Below, piece after piece: positions 9,248 through 18,073 of a DNA stretch of 64,000 bases. The position numbers and the translations under genes were made by a program. Source of the stretch: a bacterium (GTDB lineage: Bacteria; Zhuqueibacterota; Zhuqueibacteria; Zhuqueibacterales; Geothermadaptataceae); the NCBI GenBank assembly GCA_024275575.1, contig JAJRYV010000076.1:62001-126000 (forward strand), read 5' to 3'. Within the stretch, counting starts at the first letter, position 1. Every line of letters begins with the position of its first letter. Below the pieces are notes generated by a model. That model saw only the letters and a program-made list of their open reading frames with translations, made no database searches and had not been told where the DNA came from.

Positions 9248-10003
9248 GTGAATGTTAGTGAATATTTAGATAAAATCAGACAGGAAAAAGGTGCCGGCTA
9301 TTTTCTTCTTCTCGACCCCGACAGGCTGCAGTTGCCGGAAGTTGTGGATCTTGCGGTGAAAGCGGCGGAAAACGGCGTCGACGCCTTGCTCGTCGGCAGC
9401 AGTATTTTGATCAACTCCGGCTTTGACGCGCTGATCAAAGCCGTGAAAGCTGTGGTGAATATTCCGGTTATCATTTTTCCCGGCAGCGCCATGCAGATAT
9501 CCCATTATGCGGATGCCATTCTGTTTCTCTCCCTTATCTCCGGCAGAAATCCGGATTATCTCATCGGGCAACAGGTGCGCTCGGCCCCAATCATCAAACA
9601 TATCAACCTTGAGGCATTGAGCACGGGTTATATGTTGATCAAATCCGGTAATTATACCAGTGCAGAATATATGAGCAATACCAGTCCCATTCCATCGGAC
9701 AAACCCGATATTGCGCGGGCAACAGCGCTTGCTGCTCAAATATTGGGAATGAAGCTGATTTATTTGGAAGCCGGTAGTGGCGCCGCACAGCCGGTTCCCC
9801 TCGAAATGGTGCGGAAAGTGGCGAAGTATGTCGATATTCCTGTTATCGTTGGCGGCGGTATCCGTGAACCTGAAGCAGCCAGGGAAAGAGTCCTTGCCGG
9901 CGCATCGTTCATCGTCACCGGTAATTTTTTTGAGAACAGGAACAACCATCACATGATTAGTGAATTTGCCGAGGCGATCCACGTGCCGCAGACCAAAAAG
10001 TAA
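9248..10003 (+). CDS. PcrB/geranylgeranylglyceryl phosphate synthase family TIM-barrel protein
   Basis: This 251-residue TIM barrel matches the GGGPS/PcrB family, which joins a polyprenyl diphosphate to glycerol-1-phosphate to give an ether lipid precursor. Visible features are the N-terminal FLLLDPDR loop, GVDALLVGSS, PVIIFPGSAMQISHYADAI, the YLEAGSGAA loop and the phosphate-binding IVGGGIREPEAA and FIVTGNFFEN segments. Start is GTG at 9248, 23 bases after alaS. Archaeal and FCB-group bacterial members make tetraprenyl products, while Firmicutes PcrB uses heptaprenyl diphosphate. Chain length and in vivo product cannot be read from the sequence. Confidence 0.92.
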   Translation: MNVSEYLDKIRQEKGAGYFLLLDPDRLQLPEVVDLAVKAAENGVDALLVGSSILINSGFDALIKAVKAVVNIPVIIFPGSAMQISHYADAILFLSLISGRNPDYLIGQQVRSAPIIKHINLEALSTGYMLIKSGNYTSAEYMSNTSPIPSDKPDIARATALAAQILGMKLIYLEAGSGAAQPVPLEMVRKVAKYVDIPVIVGGGIREPEAARERVLAGASFIVTGNFFENRNNHHMISEFAEAIHVPQTKK

Positions 10004-10037
10004 CACGACAATATTAGTGCTCAGGATTTATTAATTT

Positions 10038-10829
10038 ATGCATATTTATGATATTCACACCCATCTTTTACCGGGAATTGACGACGGCGCCCAAGACTGG
10101 GATGAAACCATGCACATGGTTTATCAGGCCTATGAAGACGGCACAACTGATATTGCGATTACACATCATGTCTTAAGCGATCAGGACTATGAGCTGGAAA
10201 ACGAAATCATTGAAAAATATGAAGAATTAAAAGAGCGGGTTGCCGGGGCAAAATTGAGTTTGAATTTTCATCTCGGAGCGGAAATTTTTTATCAGCACGG
10301 AATTAAGCTGGATCACCGTATTTCAACTTATAATGATAATAAAAAATATTTTCTGGTGGAATTTCCCATGCAGGGTATTCCACGTTATGTGGATGACCAG
10401 TTTTTTGAGTTTATCATCGACAAAATCACGCCTGTTCTGGCGCATCCGGAGCGCAATCTCGGCATCATCAACAAACCACAGCGCGCCTTCGAATTTGTAC
10501 AGCGCGGCGTTATGCTGCAACTTAATGCAGGCAGCATCACCGGGGATTTCGGCGAAGAAGTCAGACAAATGGCGGAACGTTTGCTCGATGCACGACTCAT
10601 CCATTTTGTTGGCAGTGATGGCCATAATACGCGTCGACGCCCCATCGTGATGAAAGAGGCCTATCGCCGCATTGTCGAGCGCTGCGGCGAGCAGACAGCT
10701 GACGTATTATTCAACCAGAACCCGGCTAAAGCCATGCAAGGCCTGGAAATTCGCATACTCGAACCATTGCCCGTGCCACCATCTAAAGCAATAAAAGGAT
10801 TTGGCTTTTTTAAAAAGTTTGGATTTTAA
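10038..10829 (+). CDS. PHP-domain protein, CpsB/YwqE-type tyrosine-protein phosphatase
   Basis: The 263-residue protein begins with the PHP metal-binding motif IHTHLLPGIDDGA. It has the later conserved histidines in AITHHV, APILAHPERN-type (PVLAHPERN) and GSDGHN, matching CpsB/YwqE manganese-dependent phosphotyrosine phosphatases of capsule and exopolysaccharide loci. No tyrosine kinase or polysaccharide gene is adjacent, so the physiological target is unknown. The reading frame is complete, starting at ATG 10038. A 136-base gap to the next gene shows no recognisable signal. Confidence 0.88.
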   Translation: MHIYDIHTHLLPGIDDGAQDWDETMHMVYQAYEDGTTDIAITHHVLSDQDYELENEIIEKYEELKERVAGAKLSLNFHLGAEIFYQHGIKLDHRISTYNDNKKYFLVEFPMQGIPRYVDDQFFEFIIDKITPVLAHPERNLGIINKPQRAFEFVQRGVMLQLNAGSITGDFGEEVRQMAERLLDARLIHFVGSDGHNTRRRPIVMKEAYRRIVERCGEQTADVLFNQNPAKAMQGLEIRILEPLPVPPSKAIKGFGFFKKFGF

Positions 10830-10965
10830 TACCGCTTTTTGCTGTCTATAAATAAAGGGCTTTTTCAGGAGTTTTGTTGTTCATTTAATCCCGACAAAAC
10901 AGAATAACCCATTTTAAAATTTTACGAATTTATCTGCTTCCTCTATTTCAATGAAAAAAAAATAG

Positions 10966-13047
10966 ATGCTCACATTTCTACATAGTTTTTTTGCCTGGGC
11001 GCTGCTGGCAGCGGCCATTCCTCTGCTCATCCATTTACTCACCCGCAAGAAATTAAAAACAGTCCAGTTCAGCACCTTACAATTTCTAAAGCGCCTGCAA
11101 AAAGCCAAAATCAGACAAGTGCGCCTGAAACAAATTTTGCTATTGCTTTTGCGCACACTTATTATTTTATGCATTGCCCTGGCTTTTATGCGCCCAACCC
11201 TGAAAACAGAAAACTATAACCTGGGAAAAAAAGCAAAATCGACAACGGTTTTCATCCTCGATAACTCCCTGTCGATGGCAGCGACATACCAGGGCGAAAG
11301 CCTGCTGGCGCAGGCCAAAAGCATAGCTATGCAGTTGATTTCCTTCCTCGAACCCGGCGATGATATTGCGGTTGTCGAGATGGCGACCACAGCCCGGGTG
11401 CTTTTGGCGACAAACCATCAGCCCGCGACGACACGCATCGAAACGGCGATCAAACAAATCGTACAAACTGATGGCGAAAGCCGGTTGCTGTCGGCATTGC
11501 AACTCGCAGAGAATTTTATCGATGAGAAAAAAAATCTCAACAGCAATGTTTTTATCTTTTCCGACCGTAAGTTTGCCGGGTTTAGCCTCGATAGCAGCCT
11601 GCTTAAGAATGTTCAGCTCATTTTTTTTGATGTATCGAAAGAAAAAATGCACAATCTTTCCGTTGCTGAGCTCAATTTGGAAAATAATATCTTTGCGGCA
11701 GGCCATGTCGTCGAAGTGCAGGCGCGTATCCTCAATACCGGTGATTTCGATGAAAAAAATCGTATTGTTACGCTTTCTGTCAATGAGAAACGGGTGGCGC
11801 AAACCGCAGTATCATTGAAAGTCGGGCGGGAAAAACGAGTGCAATTCAAGTTTGTTCCGCCAACGGCAGGCCTTTTCAAACTGCAAGCAATTGCTGAAAA
11901 CGACCAGTTAAAACAGGATAACAGCGTCTATAATTTATTTTCGATTTTTTCTGAAATAGACGTTTTGCTTCTCACTCGCGATAAAAAAGAAAGCCGTTTT
12001 ATTCGCCATGCACTGGCAAACAGCGGCAATAAGAACCAGTTTAAAATTACCGAAATGCAGCCGGACCAGTTTATCGTGGCAAATCTTGCAGGTCAGGATG
12101 TGATGATCTCCTGTAACGTGCCTGCTTTCGATGCGGCCGGCATGCAAAAAATTGAAGCATTTGTGCGTCGGGGAGGCGGCTTTTTGCTTTTTCTTGGCAA
12201 TGACGTCGATTTGAGAAATTATCAACGTACGATATTTAGCCGCTTGCACCTTGGCTCGGTGATTGAGACCATCGGCAATGCCGATGGAAACTCCGGCAGC
12301 CTGCGCCTCGGCGATATTGAATTTGAGAACGCCCTTTTTACGGGTATTTTCAAGGCACAGAAAAATGCACGGCAAATCGACAGTCCGGTATTTCGATTCG
12401 CCCCACTTTTGCGCCCGCATGCCGATAGTCGCGTTTTGATAAAGTATTCAAACGGCAGTCCGCTGCTGCTGCAAAATACGCGATTTCCCGGGGTGGTTTT
12501 CGCCTGTCTGACGGCGGGAGATGACGCCTGGTCGGATTTTGCTTACAAAGCATTGTTTGCACCGCTCATCGATAGAATGATGCGCCTTGCGGCGCAACAC
12601 AGCCAAAATGAATTCGCAAAAATATCTGTCGGGACGAGTGCGGAAGCTCTGATAGATCGGCGAAAATCCACTGCATTCACCGCGAAAAATCCCCGCGGTA
12701 TAAAAATGTATTTAAAACCGGCCGTTGAAAAGGGCAAATACAAACTGGTGATTCGCGAAACATCAGTTGCCGGGTTTTATCAGTTATTTGAGAATGAATC
12801 GGTGCGCTTTACCTGGGCAGCGAATTATAATATCGAGGAAATGCTGCAGCCGCAAATGGCAAAAACTGCGCTGGAAAACGCCATCCCGGAAGCAAATATT
12901 GAATTCATCGATGCAGATCAAAACAGTATTGAAGTGATCCAGCGAGCACGTGATGGCGTAGAAATATGGTCGTTTTTTTTAGCGCTTGCCCTGGCCGGCT
13001 TATTGATCGAGATGCTGGTTTACCGGGCGCGACCTGCAGAGAATTAG
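10966..13047 (+). CDS. BatA N-terminal / von Willebrand factor A domain membrane protein
   Basis: This 693-residue inner-membrane protein begins with the BatA (aerotolerance) N-terminal domain: a first helix at about 7-27 with the PLLIHLLTRKK motif, and a second at about 54-75. A VWA domain starts near residue 90 with an intact MIDAS DxSxS (FILDNSLSM). Middle beta-sandwich and glutamine-amidotransferase-like parts follow, with PAFDAAGMQKIEAFVRRGGG near residues 385-405. A last transmembrane helix lies near 668-688. The domain order matches conserved BatA-VWA proteins of Bacteroidota and relatives, whose function is uncertain. No MoxR ATPase is adjacent, which is unusual for Bat proteins. Confidence 0.85.
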   Translation: MLTFLHSFFAWALLAAAIPLLIHLLTRKKLKTVQFSTLQFLKRLQKAKIRQVRLKQILLLLLRTLIILCIALAFMRPTLKTENYNLGKKAKSTTVFILDNSLSMAATYQGESLLAQAKSIAMQLISFLEPGDDIAVVEMATTARVLLATNHQPATTRIETAIKQIVQTDGESRLLSALQLAENFIDEKKNLNSNVFIFSDRKFAGFSLDSSLLKNVQLIFFDVSKEKMHNLSVAELNLENNIFAAGHVVEVQARILNTGDFDEKNRIVTLSVNEKRVAQTAVSLKVGREKRVQFKFVPPTAGLFKLQAIAENDQLKQDNSVYNLFSIFSEIDVLLLTRDKKESRFIRHALANSGNKNQFKITEMQPDQFIVANLAGQDVMISCNVPAFDAAGMQKIEAFVRRGGGFLLFLGNDVDLRNYQRTIFSRLHLGSVIETIGNADGNSGSLRLGDIEFENALFTGIFKAQKNARQIDSPVFRFAPLLRPHADSRVLIKYSNGSPLLLQNTRFPGVVFACLTAGDDAWSDFAYKALFAPLIDRMMRLAAQHSQNEFAKISVGTSAEALIDRRKSTAFTAKNPRGIKMYLKPAVEKGKYKLVIRETSVAGFYQLFENESVRFTWAANYNIEEMLQPQMAKTALENAIPEANIEFIDADQNSIEVIQRARDGVEIWSFFLALALAGLLIEMLVYRARPAEN

Positions 13048-13060
13048 AATCAGAGGATTT

Positions 13061-14356
13061 ATGTTAGAAGAATTAAAAACTGTCGAGAAAGAAAGAGCTA
13101 TTTTGGTTGGTGTTTCCGGCGTGCATGCCGATCGCTGGGAGACTGAGGAGCATTTAAATGAGCTGGAACAGCTCGCTGATACTGCCGGGGCGCAAGTTGT
13201 CGATACGATTGTTCAGGATCGCAAAAAACTCGATTCAGCCTATTATATCGGCCGCGGCAAAGCGGAATATCTATCGCATGTGGCGCAGGAATTAAAGGCG
13301 CAAGTGATTATTTTTGATGATGATCTCACACCGGCGCAGACAAAAAATCTCAGCAATCTTCTCGATAAAAAAGTCATCGATCGCAGCGCTTTGATTCTCG
13401 ATATTTTCGCCAATCGGGCGCAAACTCGCGAGGCGCGCACGCAAGTTGAACTGGCACAGCTCCACTATTCCCTGCCGCGTTTAACCCGAGCCTGGACCCA
13501 CCTTTCGCGGCAAGTTGGCGGCATTGGAACACGTGGCCCCGGTGAAACGCAACTGGAAGTCGATCGTCGGCTCATCAGACGGCGAATTCAAAATCTCGAA
13601 CAAGACCTGGAAAAAATCGAAAAACAGCGGAAACTGCGGCGCCGGAACCGTAGTGATGTCTACAAAGCTGCGCTCGTCGGATATACAAACGTCGGGAAGT
13701 CAACGCTGCTCAATGCTTTAACGGATGCCGGTGTGTTCGTTGAAAACCGGCTTTTTGCCACGCTTGATGCAACTGTTCGTGAAATGCAGTTCAGCGATGG
13801 CAAATCGGCTGTGCTGATCGACACGGTCGGGTTTATTCGAAAATTGCCGCACCATCTCGTCGCCAGCTTTCGCAGCACACTCGAAGAAACACTTGCAGCC
13901 GACCTTCTGCTGCACCAGGTCGATATCTCGCACCCGGATTTTGAAGGACAAATTAAAACGGTACGATCTGTTTTACACGATCTCGAACTCGACGATACCC
14001 CGGTTCTGTATGTTTTTAACAAAATTGATGTATTGGAGAATAAAAACCTGATCCATGCCATGCGCGAGAAATATGCGCCGGCTGTTTTTATTTCTGCCGA
14101 CAGGCAAATGTTCCTCGATGATTTGAAAGAAAAAATAAATAATTTCATTCGTGCAGGTGAAAAGGTGATCCGTTTTACACTTGATGCGGCTGACGGTGAA
14201 TCGATGGCAAAAATATACACCCTCGCTGAGGTTACCGAACGCACTTATGAAAATGACAAAGTTATTTTATGGTCGCGTGCGTCGGTCGCAAACGCTGAAA
14301 AATTAAAATATTTTGCCGATTTAAAGGGGTGGTCGATTGAAACCATGGCGGGCTAA
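13061..14356 (+). CDS. hflX: Ribosome-associated GTPase HflX
   Basis: HflX splits stalled or stressed ribosomes. The 431-residue protein has the HflX N-terminal domain (DTIVQDRKKLDSAYYIGRGK), the linker with RGPGETQLEVDRRLI, and the G domain: G1 GYTNVGKSTL near residue 206, the Gly-rich switch region with DTVGFIRKLPHHLVASFRSTL, and NKID for G4. A C-terminal domain follows. It starts 13 bases after the BatA-like gene and overlaps the following sigma-54 activator by 20 bases. Confidence 0.97.
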   Translation: MLEELKTVEKERAILVGVSGVHADRWETEEHLNELEQLADTAGAQVVDTIVQDRKKLDSAYYIGRGKAEYLSHVAQELKAQVIIFDDDLTPAQTKNLSNLLDKKVIDRSALILDIFANRAQTREARTQVELAQLHYSLPRLTRAWTHLSRQVGGIGTRGPGETQLEVDRRLIRRRIQNLEQDLEKIEKQRKLRRRNRSDVYKAALVGYTNVGKSTLLNALTDAGVFVENRLFATLDATVREMQFSDGKSAVLIDTVGFIRKLPHHLVASFRSTLEETLAADLLLHQVDISHPDFEGQIKTVRSVLHDLELDDTPVLYVFNKIDVLENKNLIHAMREKYAPAVFISADRQMFLDDLKEKINNFIRAGEKVIRFTLDAADGESMAKIYTLAEVTERTYENDKVILWSRASVANAEKLKYFADLKGWSIETMAG

Positions 14357-15551
14357 AGTGCTGCTCATTGGGGTTCCCGGGCAGTTGGCTAAAAATTTAT
14401 GCATTTCTGTTGAAAATATGAGTGGTTGCGAAGTTTTTACAACCGCTACCGCCGCCCGTACAGGCCAATGGGATTTGGTTTTCGCCGATATCGGGAGAGA
14501 CGCGTCGGCGGCAAAAAGGACAATCGATCAATTTAAATCAGCCGACGATTCCACTCGCATTATTCTCTTTTCACAAAATACCAAACTCGACTTCGTCGTT
14601 CCGTTAATCCGCAGCGGTGTCTGGAATATTCTGCCTTCTCCGCTGTCGGTCAGGCTAATTGCCGATGAAATTTACGCATGGCAAATTGAAGCTGAAAAAA
14701 GCCGGGCAGCTCTGGAGGCCGCCAATGAAATATTGCCGGTGGGAAAAATGGTGGGCAATTCAAATGTCATGCAGCAATTGCAGCGCGATATAAAAAAAGC
14801 AGCAGCAACCAATGCCAGGGTGCTGATCACCGGAGAAAATGGCGTGGGAAAAGAACTTGTTGCACAGGCCATTCATCAGTGGAGCCGACGCGCCGACATG
14901 CCGTTTGTCAAGGTGAATTGTGCTGCTATTCCGCGGGGGCTGATTGAAAGCGAACTATTCGGTTATGAAGAGGGGGCATTCACGGGGGCGGTAAAACAGA
15001 AAAAAGGCCTCATCGCTCATGCCCACACCGGCACCCTGTTTCTCGATGAAATTGGCGACATGGCGATTGAAACACAGGTGAAATTGCTGCGTGTATTGCA
15101 GGAAAATCAATTTTTACCGGTTGGTGGCCGGCAGCCGGTGGCTTTTGATACGCGCATTATCGCCGCGACCAACAAGAATTTGCGCGCTGAAATCACTTCT
15201 GGTCACTTTCGCAAAGATCTGTACTTCCGTCTGAACGTCATCCCCTTGCATGTTCCGCCGCTGCGCGAACGGCAACAGGATATTCTGCTGCTGTTTGAAT
15301 ATTTTCAGCAAACCAATCATTTTGAGCGAAAAAAGTTATCGTCCGATGCGATCGATTTACTGTGGAACTACAACTGGCCGGGTAACGTGAGAGAGCTGTA
15401 TAATTTAGTCGAACGTATCTCTGCTATGGTAGCCGGGCCTGAAATCGATGCCGCAATCCTGCGGGATATCCAGCCGGATATACAATATCGCAGCACGGGT
15501 GGAACGGTGGAGCGTCCGGCACAACAACGAAAAACACGCACCTTGCGCTAA
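14337..15551 (+). CDS. Sigma-54-dependent transcriptional activator, ending at an in-frame TAA before its HTH
   Basis: The protein has an N-terminal receiver-like domain (about 1-125) and a complete AAA+ sigma-54 activation domain: Walker A GENGVGKE near 165, GAFTGA near 213 (the sigma-54 contact loop), Walker B LFLDEIGD near 235, and R-finger region FRKDLYFRLNVIPLHVPPLRER. The receiver keeps an Asp in the usual phosphoacceptor place (VFADIG), but the acidic pair at the end of strand 1 is absent (VLLIGVPG), so it is probably not a normal phospho-receiver. TAA at 15549-15551 stops it just before the DNA-binding domain, which continues in the same frame. Start is TTG 14337, overlapping hflX. 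Confidence 0.92.
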   Translation: MKPWRAKVLLIGVPGQLAKNLCISVENMSGCEVFTTATAARTGQWDLVFADIGRDASAAKRTIDQFKSADDSTRIILFSQNTKLDFVVPLIRSGVWNILPSPLSVRLIADEIYAWQIEAEKSRAALEAANEILPVGKMVGNSNVMQQLQRDIKKAAATNARVLITGENGVGKELVAQAIHQWSRRADMPFVKVNCAAIPRGLIESELFGYEEGAFTGAVKQKKGLIAHAHTGTLFLDEIGDMAIETQVKLLRVLQENQFLPVGGRQPVAFDTRIIAATNKNLRAEITSGHFRKDLYFRLNVIPLHVPPLRERQQDILLLFEYFQQTNHFERKKLSSDAIDLLWNYNWPGNVRELYNLVERISAMVAGPEIDAAILRDIQPDIQYRSTGGTVERPAQQRKTRTLR

Positions 15552-15689
15552 TCTCTCGAGGCGTTTGAAGCTGGATTATTGCAAAAAACATACGACGAAT
15601 GTGGCGGCAATATCAGCAAAATGGCGCGGAAATTAGTGACGGACCGAGCAAATTTACATAAAAAGCTGAGAAGATTTCGCATCCATTAA
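15552..15689 (+). pseudogene. Fis-type HTH tail of the sigma-54 activator, cut off by the in-frame TAA
   Basis: Directly after the TAA, with no frame change, 45 codons encode a classic NtrC/Fis DNA-binding helix-turn-helix: LEAFEAGLLQKTYDECGGN, then ISKMARKL, then DRANLHKKLRRFRIH, ending in TAA at 15687-15689. It has no start codon or ribosome-binding site of its own. It is clearly the missing C-terminus of the gene at 14337. Either the stop is an error, or the regulator is really truncated and no longer binds DNA specifically. Confidence 0.88.
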
Positions 15690-15731
15690 ATTTGATTTTG
15701 ACAGAATATTAACTGATTACTCAGGAGCGTT

Positions 15732-17414
15732 ATGAAATTTTGTTTGCATCTTTTTCTTGTTTTTTTATTAACTATTAACCTCTGTTACGCACAGAATGAT
15801 GAATCACCCATTCGCGGCACCAATACGAAATATGAACAGGGGGACTGGATTACTTACGGACAAACACGTTTTATCACTTCGATTGCACTCGGATTGCAAT
15901 ATGTTTACTTTGGCACTACAGGCGGGATAACGCGATATGATTACTGGCAAAAACAGTGGGATTTCCCCTTCACAATCAGCAGCGGGCTGGCGGAAAATGA
16001 TGTGAAAGCTGTGGCGTTCGATGACAACACCTCCCTGCTCTGGGCGGCCACGCCCTCGGCGGTTTCAGTCTACACTCCATCTTCGGAGCAATGGGCAAAT
16101 TATTTTTTCACAGAGCGTGATATCGCGAAACATGGTGCCGTTGTCGCCATAGGTTTCAGCCGCTGTTGCGCCATTTTCGAGATGAGCGACGGTGAATTGT
16201 TCAGTTGCAGTAATACCGGTAGCTGGTTACGGCCCTACGATGCGCGTTCCGACGGTGAGCAAATTGTGTGGAGCGGTTATCGCACGGCACCGAAAGGTGA
16301 ATTTCCCTCATATTTTATGGATCCGGGTTATCATTTTTTATATAACGGCGTCATTCAGGATAGCCGTTTGCACAAATCGCCGGTCACAGTTCGTTTGCAT
16401 GATAAATGGTTTCAATCGTGGATTGGAAGCTGGGGGTTTGGCGCTTTGTTTGGCGATATTCGCGCGCTGCAGCTCTCTTTTTTGAATTATGGGCTTTTCA
16501 GTAAAGATGTACGGGCAATCGCACTTGATAAAACCGGATTGTGGATTGCCGGCGAAAATCGCAATAATTCATCGTTCCAGGATCAAAATTTGGCGGGTAT
16601 CACCTATTGGGATCAGGTCGATGAAAAATGGCAGTATTTTGAATCAGACTACATTCCCAATTTGCTCACCGATGAAATTCACCGAATGACTGTAGGCGGA
16701 CCTTTTGTCTTTTTCGCGACCCGTTTTGGAATAAGCATTTTCAATCAAACTAAAAACGAATGGACCCGGTTATCGACAGCAGAAGGCTTGAATCATGAAA
16801 ATGTTTTTGATGTTGCGGTCTCCGGCAGCACCGCATATGTTGCTTCCGAGGGCGGACTCAATGCCATAGATTTGAAAACATTGCGCACGGATACGCTTGT
16901 CGTTTATATCGTCGGCGCCGATGATCTGAAATTTTCGCGTGTGCTGGATATCGAAATTGCCAATAATATTTTATGGGCGGCGACGGATTATGGTATTTAT
17001 GTTTATGATACCAAAACCGACACAGGCGGTTTTGTCTATGATGTCGATGCACCGAACGGAGAAAGATTTACAGCCGTAACCTCCTATGGTTCGGAGGTCT
17101 GGTTCGGCACGACACGCGGCATTTTCCCCTTCGATACACAAAAAAAAGAGTGGCTTGGGCTGCCGGAGCGCAATCTCGACATCAATTCGCCGATTTATGC
17201 GATGGCCGCCAATGCGCAATCCGTCTGGGCGGCGACCGATCGCGGGGTTTTTAAACTCAACCGTCGTCTACGAAACTGGGTACGCTATACCAAACAGGAT
17301 GGATTGCCGAGCAATACGGTGCGGGAAGTTTTACTCGATGATGATTATATCTGGTTCGGCACGCCGGAAGGCTTGACGCTCTTTTACTGGAACGATCCGA
17401 ACCGGGTCGATTGA
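15732..17414 (+). CDS. Secreted two-component-regulator-type beta-propeller protein
   Basis: The 560-residue protein has a signal peptide (hydrophobic residues 4-20, cleavage likely after CYAQ). It then carries repeated propeller blades of the type found in two-component regulator propellers: FGTTGGITRYD, LWAATPSAVSVYT, LWIAGENRN, AYVASEGGLNAID, LWAATDYGIYVYD, VWFGTTRGIFPFD, VWAATDRGVFKLN and IWFGTPEGLTLFY. It contains only the propeller, with no kinase or transmembrane output domain, and no obvious type IX sorting domain at the end. Its partner and ligand are unknown. It starts at ATG 15732 with GGAG 8 bases upstream and ends in a strong terminator. Confidence 0.85.
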   Translation: MKFCLHLFLVFLLTINLCYAQNDESPIRGTNTKYEQGDWITYGQTRFITSIALGLQYVYFGTTGGITRYDYWQKQWDFPFTISSGLAENDVKAVAFDDNTSLLWAATPSAVSVYTPSSEQWANYFFTERDIAKHGAVVAIGFSRCCAIFEMSDGELFSCSNTGSWLRPYDARSDGEQIVWSGYRTAPKGEFPSYFMDPGYHFLYNGVIQDSRLHKSPVTVRLHDKWFQSWIGSWGFGALFGDIRALQLSFLNYGLFSKDVRAIALDKTGLWIAGENRNNSSFQDQNLAGITYWDQVDEKWQYFESDYIPNLLTDEIHRMTVGGPFVFFATRFGISIFNQTKNEWTRLSTAEGLNHENVFDVAVSGSTAYVASEGGLNAIDLKTLRTDTLVVYIVGADDLKFSRVLDIEIANNILWAATDYGIYVYDTKTDTGGFVYDVDAPNGERFTAVTSYGSEVWFGTTRGIFPFDTQKKEWLGLPERNLDINSPIYAMAANAQSVWAATDRGVFKLNRRLRNWVRYTKQDGLPSNTVREVLLDDDYIWFGTPEGLTLFYWNDPNRVD

Positions 17415-17421
17415 GTTGTGT

Positions 17422-17455
17422 AAAACCCCCGGAATTCCGGGGGTTTCTTTTTCTT
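17422..17455 (+). terminator. Rho-independent terminator after the propeller gene
   Basis: A perfect palindrome AAACCCCCGGAATTCC and its complement (17423-17446) is followed by a T-rich run (TTTCTTTTTCTT). It lies 8 bases after the stop codon. It closes the transcription unit upstream of the degenerate region 17456-18073. Confidence 0.93.
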
Positions 17456-17566
17456 ATGTAGCTATCAGGGTAGAGAATGTGAACGACATGCCTTTTTAAT
17501 CTTTATCACGAATGAGGATGACATCCGGCAAATCAAACCCCTGCCGAACCTAGGTTATAAGACAGG

Positions 17567-17647
17567 AAGTGCGACGCACTTTACGAGTTCTATGTGCAGT
17601 ATTTTCTAAAATACAACACTCGTTGTACGGGCAAGTGCGTCGCACTT
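17567..17647. repeat. Inverted pair of 15-base near-palindromes with small hairpins between
   Basis: AAGTGCGACGCACTT (17567-17581) and its exact reverse complement AAGTGCGTCGCACTT (17633-17647) face each other across 51 bases. Each copy is itself almost a palindrome. Inside are two more small hairpins, ATTTT-CT-AAAAT (17601-17612) and TACAAC-ACTC-GTTGTA (17612-17627). The structure resembles a REP/BIME-type or minimal mobile element. The flanking stretch 17456-17702 holds no convincing gene. Confidence 0.75.
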
Positions 17648-17702
17648 AAAGCCGGGTATTTCCACGAAACGAATCCTGCAAATAGGAGGATGCTCAGAAA
17701 CA

Positions 17703-17927
17703 GGATGGATCAGGCTTTTAAAAAACTCGTGCAAAGCCGGACAGCCTTTGGGAGAATACGTCAAGGGCAGGTTCTACGGAATATTGACCGGTTTGAATGA
17801 AGCCTTTGTCGTGGATCGTGCAACGCATGACTGCCTGGTCGCCAAATACCGATCTTCGGCCGAGGCGCTCAAGCCGTTTTTGCACAGCAGGGATGCCTGC
17901 GATATAATTTTCGCTGCTGCCTATTAA
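17703..17927 (+). pseudogene. Remnant of a type IIG (Eco57I-like) restriction-modification gene, specificity region
   Basis: In the frame starting at 17703 there is a recognisable fragment with no start codon. It contains LGEYVKGRFYGILTGLNEAF, then VVDRATHDCLVAKYRSSAEA and LKPFLHSRDACDI. This pattern (GEYVKG, GxxTGLNEAFV(I/V)D, AExxKPFLxGRD) is typical of the C-terminal specificity domain of class IIG methyltransferase-endonucleases and TaqI-like proteins. The fragment stops soon after the RD motif, so the rest of that domain is lost, and nothing of the N-6 methylase domain is visible upstream. A short ORF in another frame (17594-17800) has no support. Confidence 0.62.
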
Positions 17928-18073
17928 ATACGACCCGGCGTACAAACAACAGGGAGCTTGTTTATTTGTTCAGAATTTTTAAGTTATGCCGTCTCTATTG
18001 CAAAATGATTGCATACTTGCGTACAGTTTATTTGTATTGAAATCAATAAGCGCATACTTTTCTTCTAAAAATT

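Noticed and set aside
17594-17800. 68-residue ORF in the degenerate island
   Set aside because: It has no recognisable features. The overlapping frame with the type IIG motif fits a known family much better.
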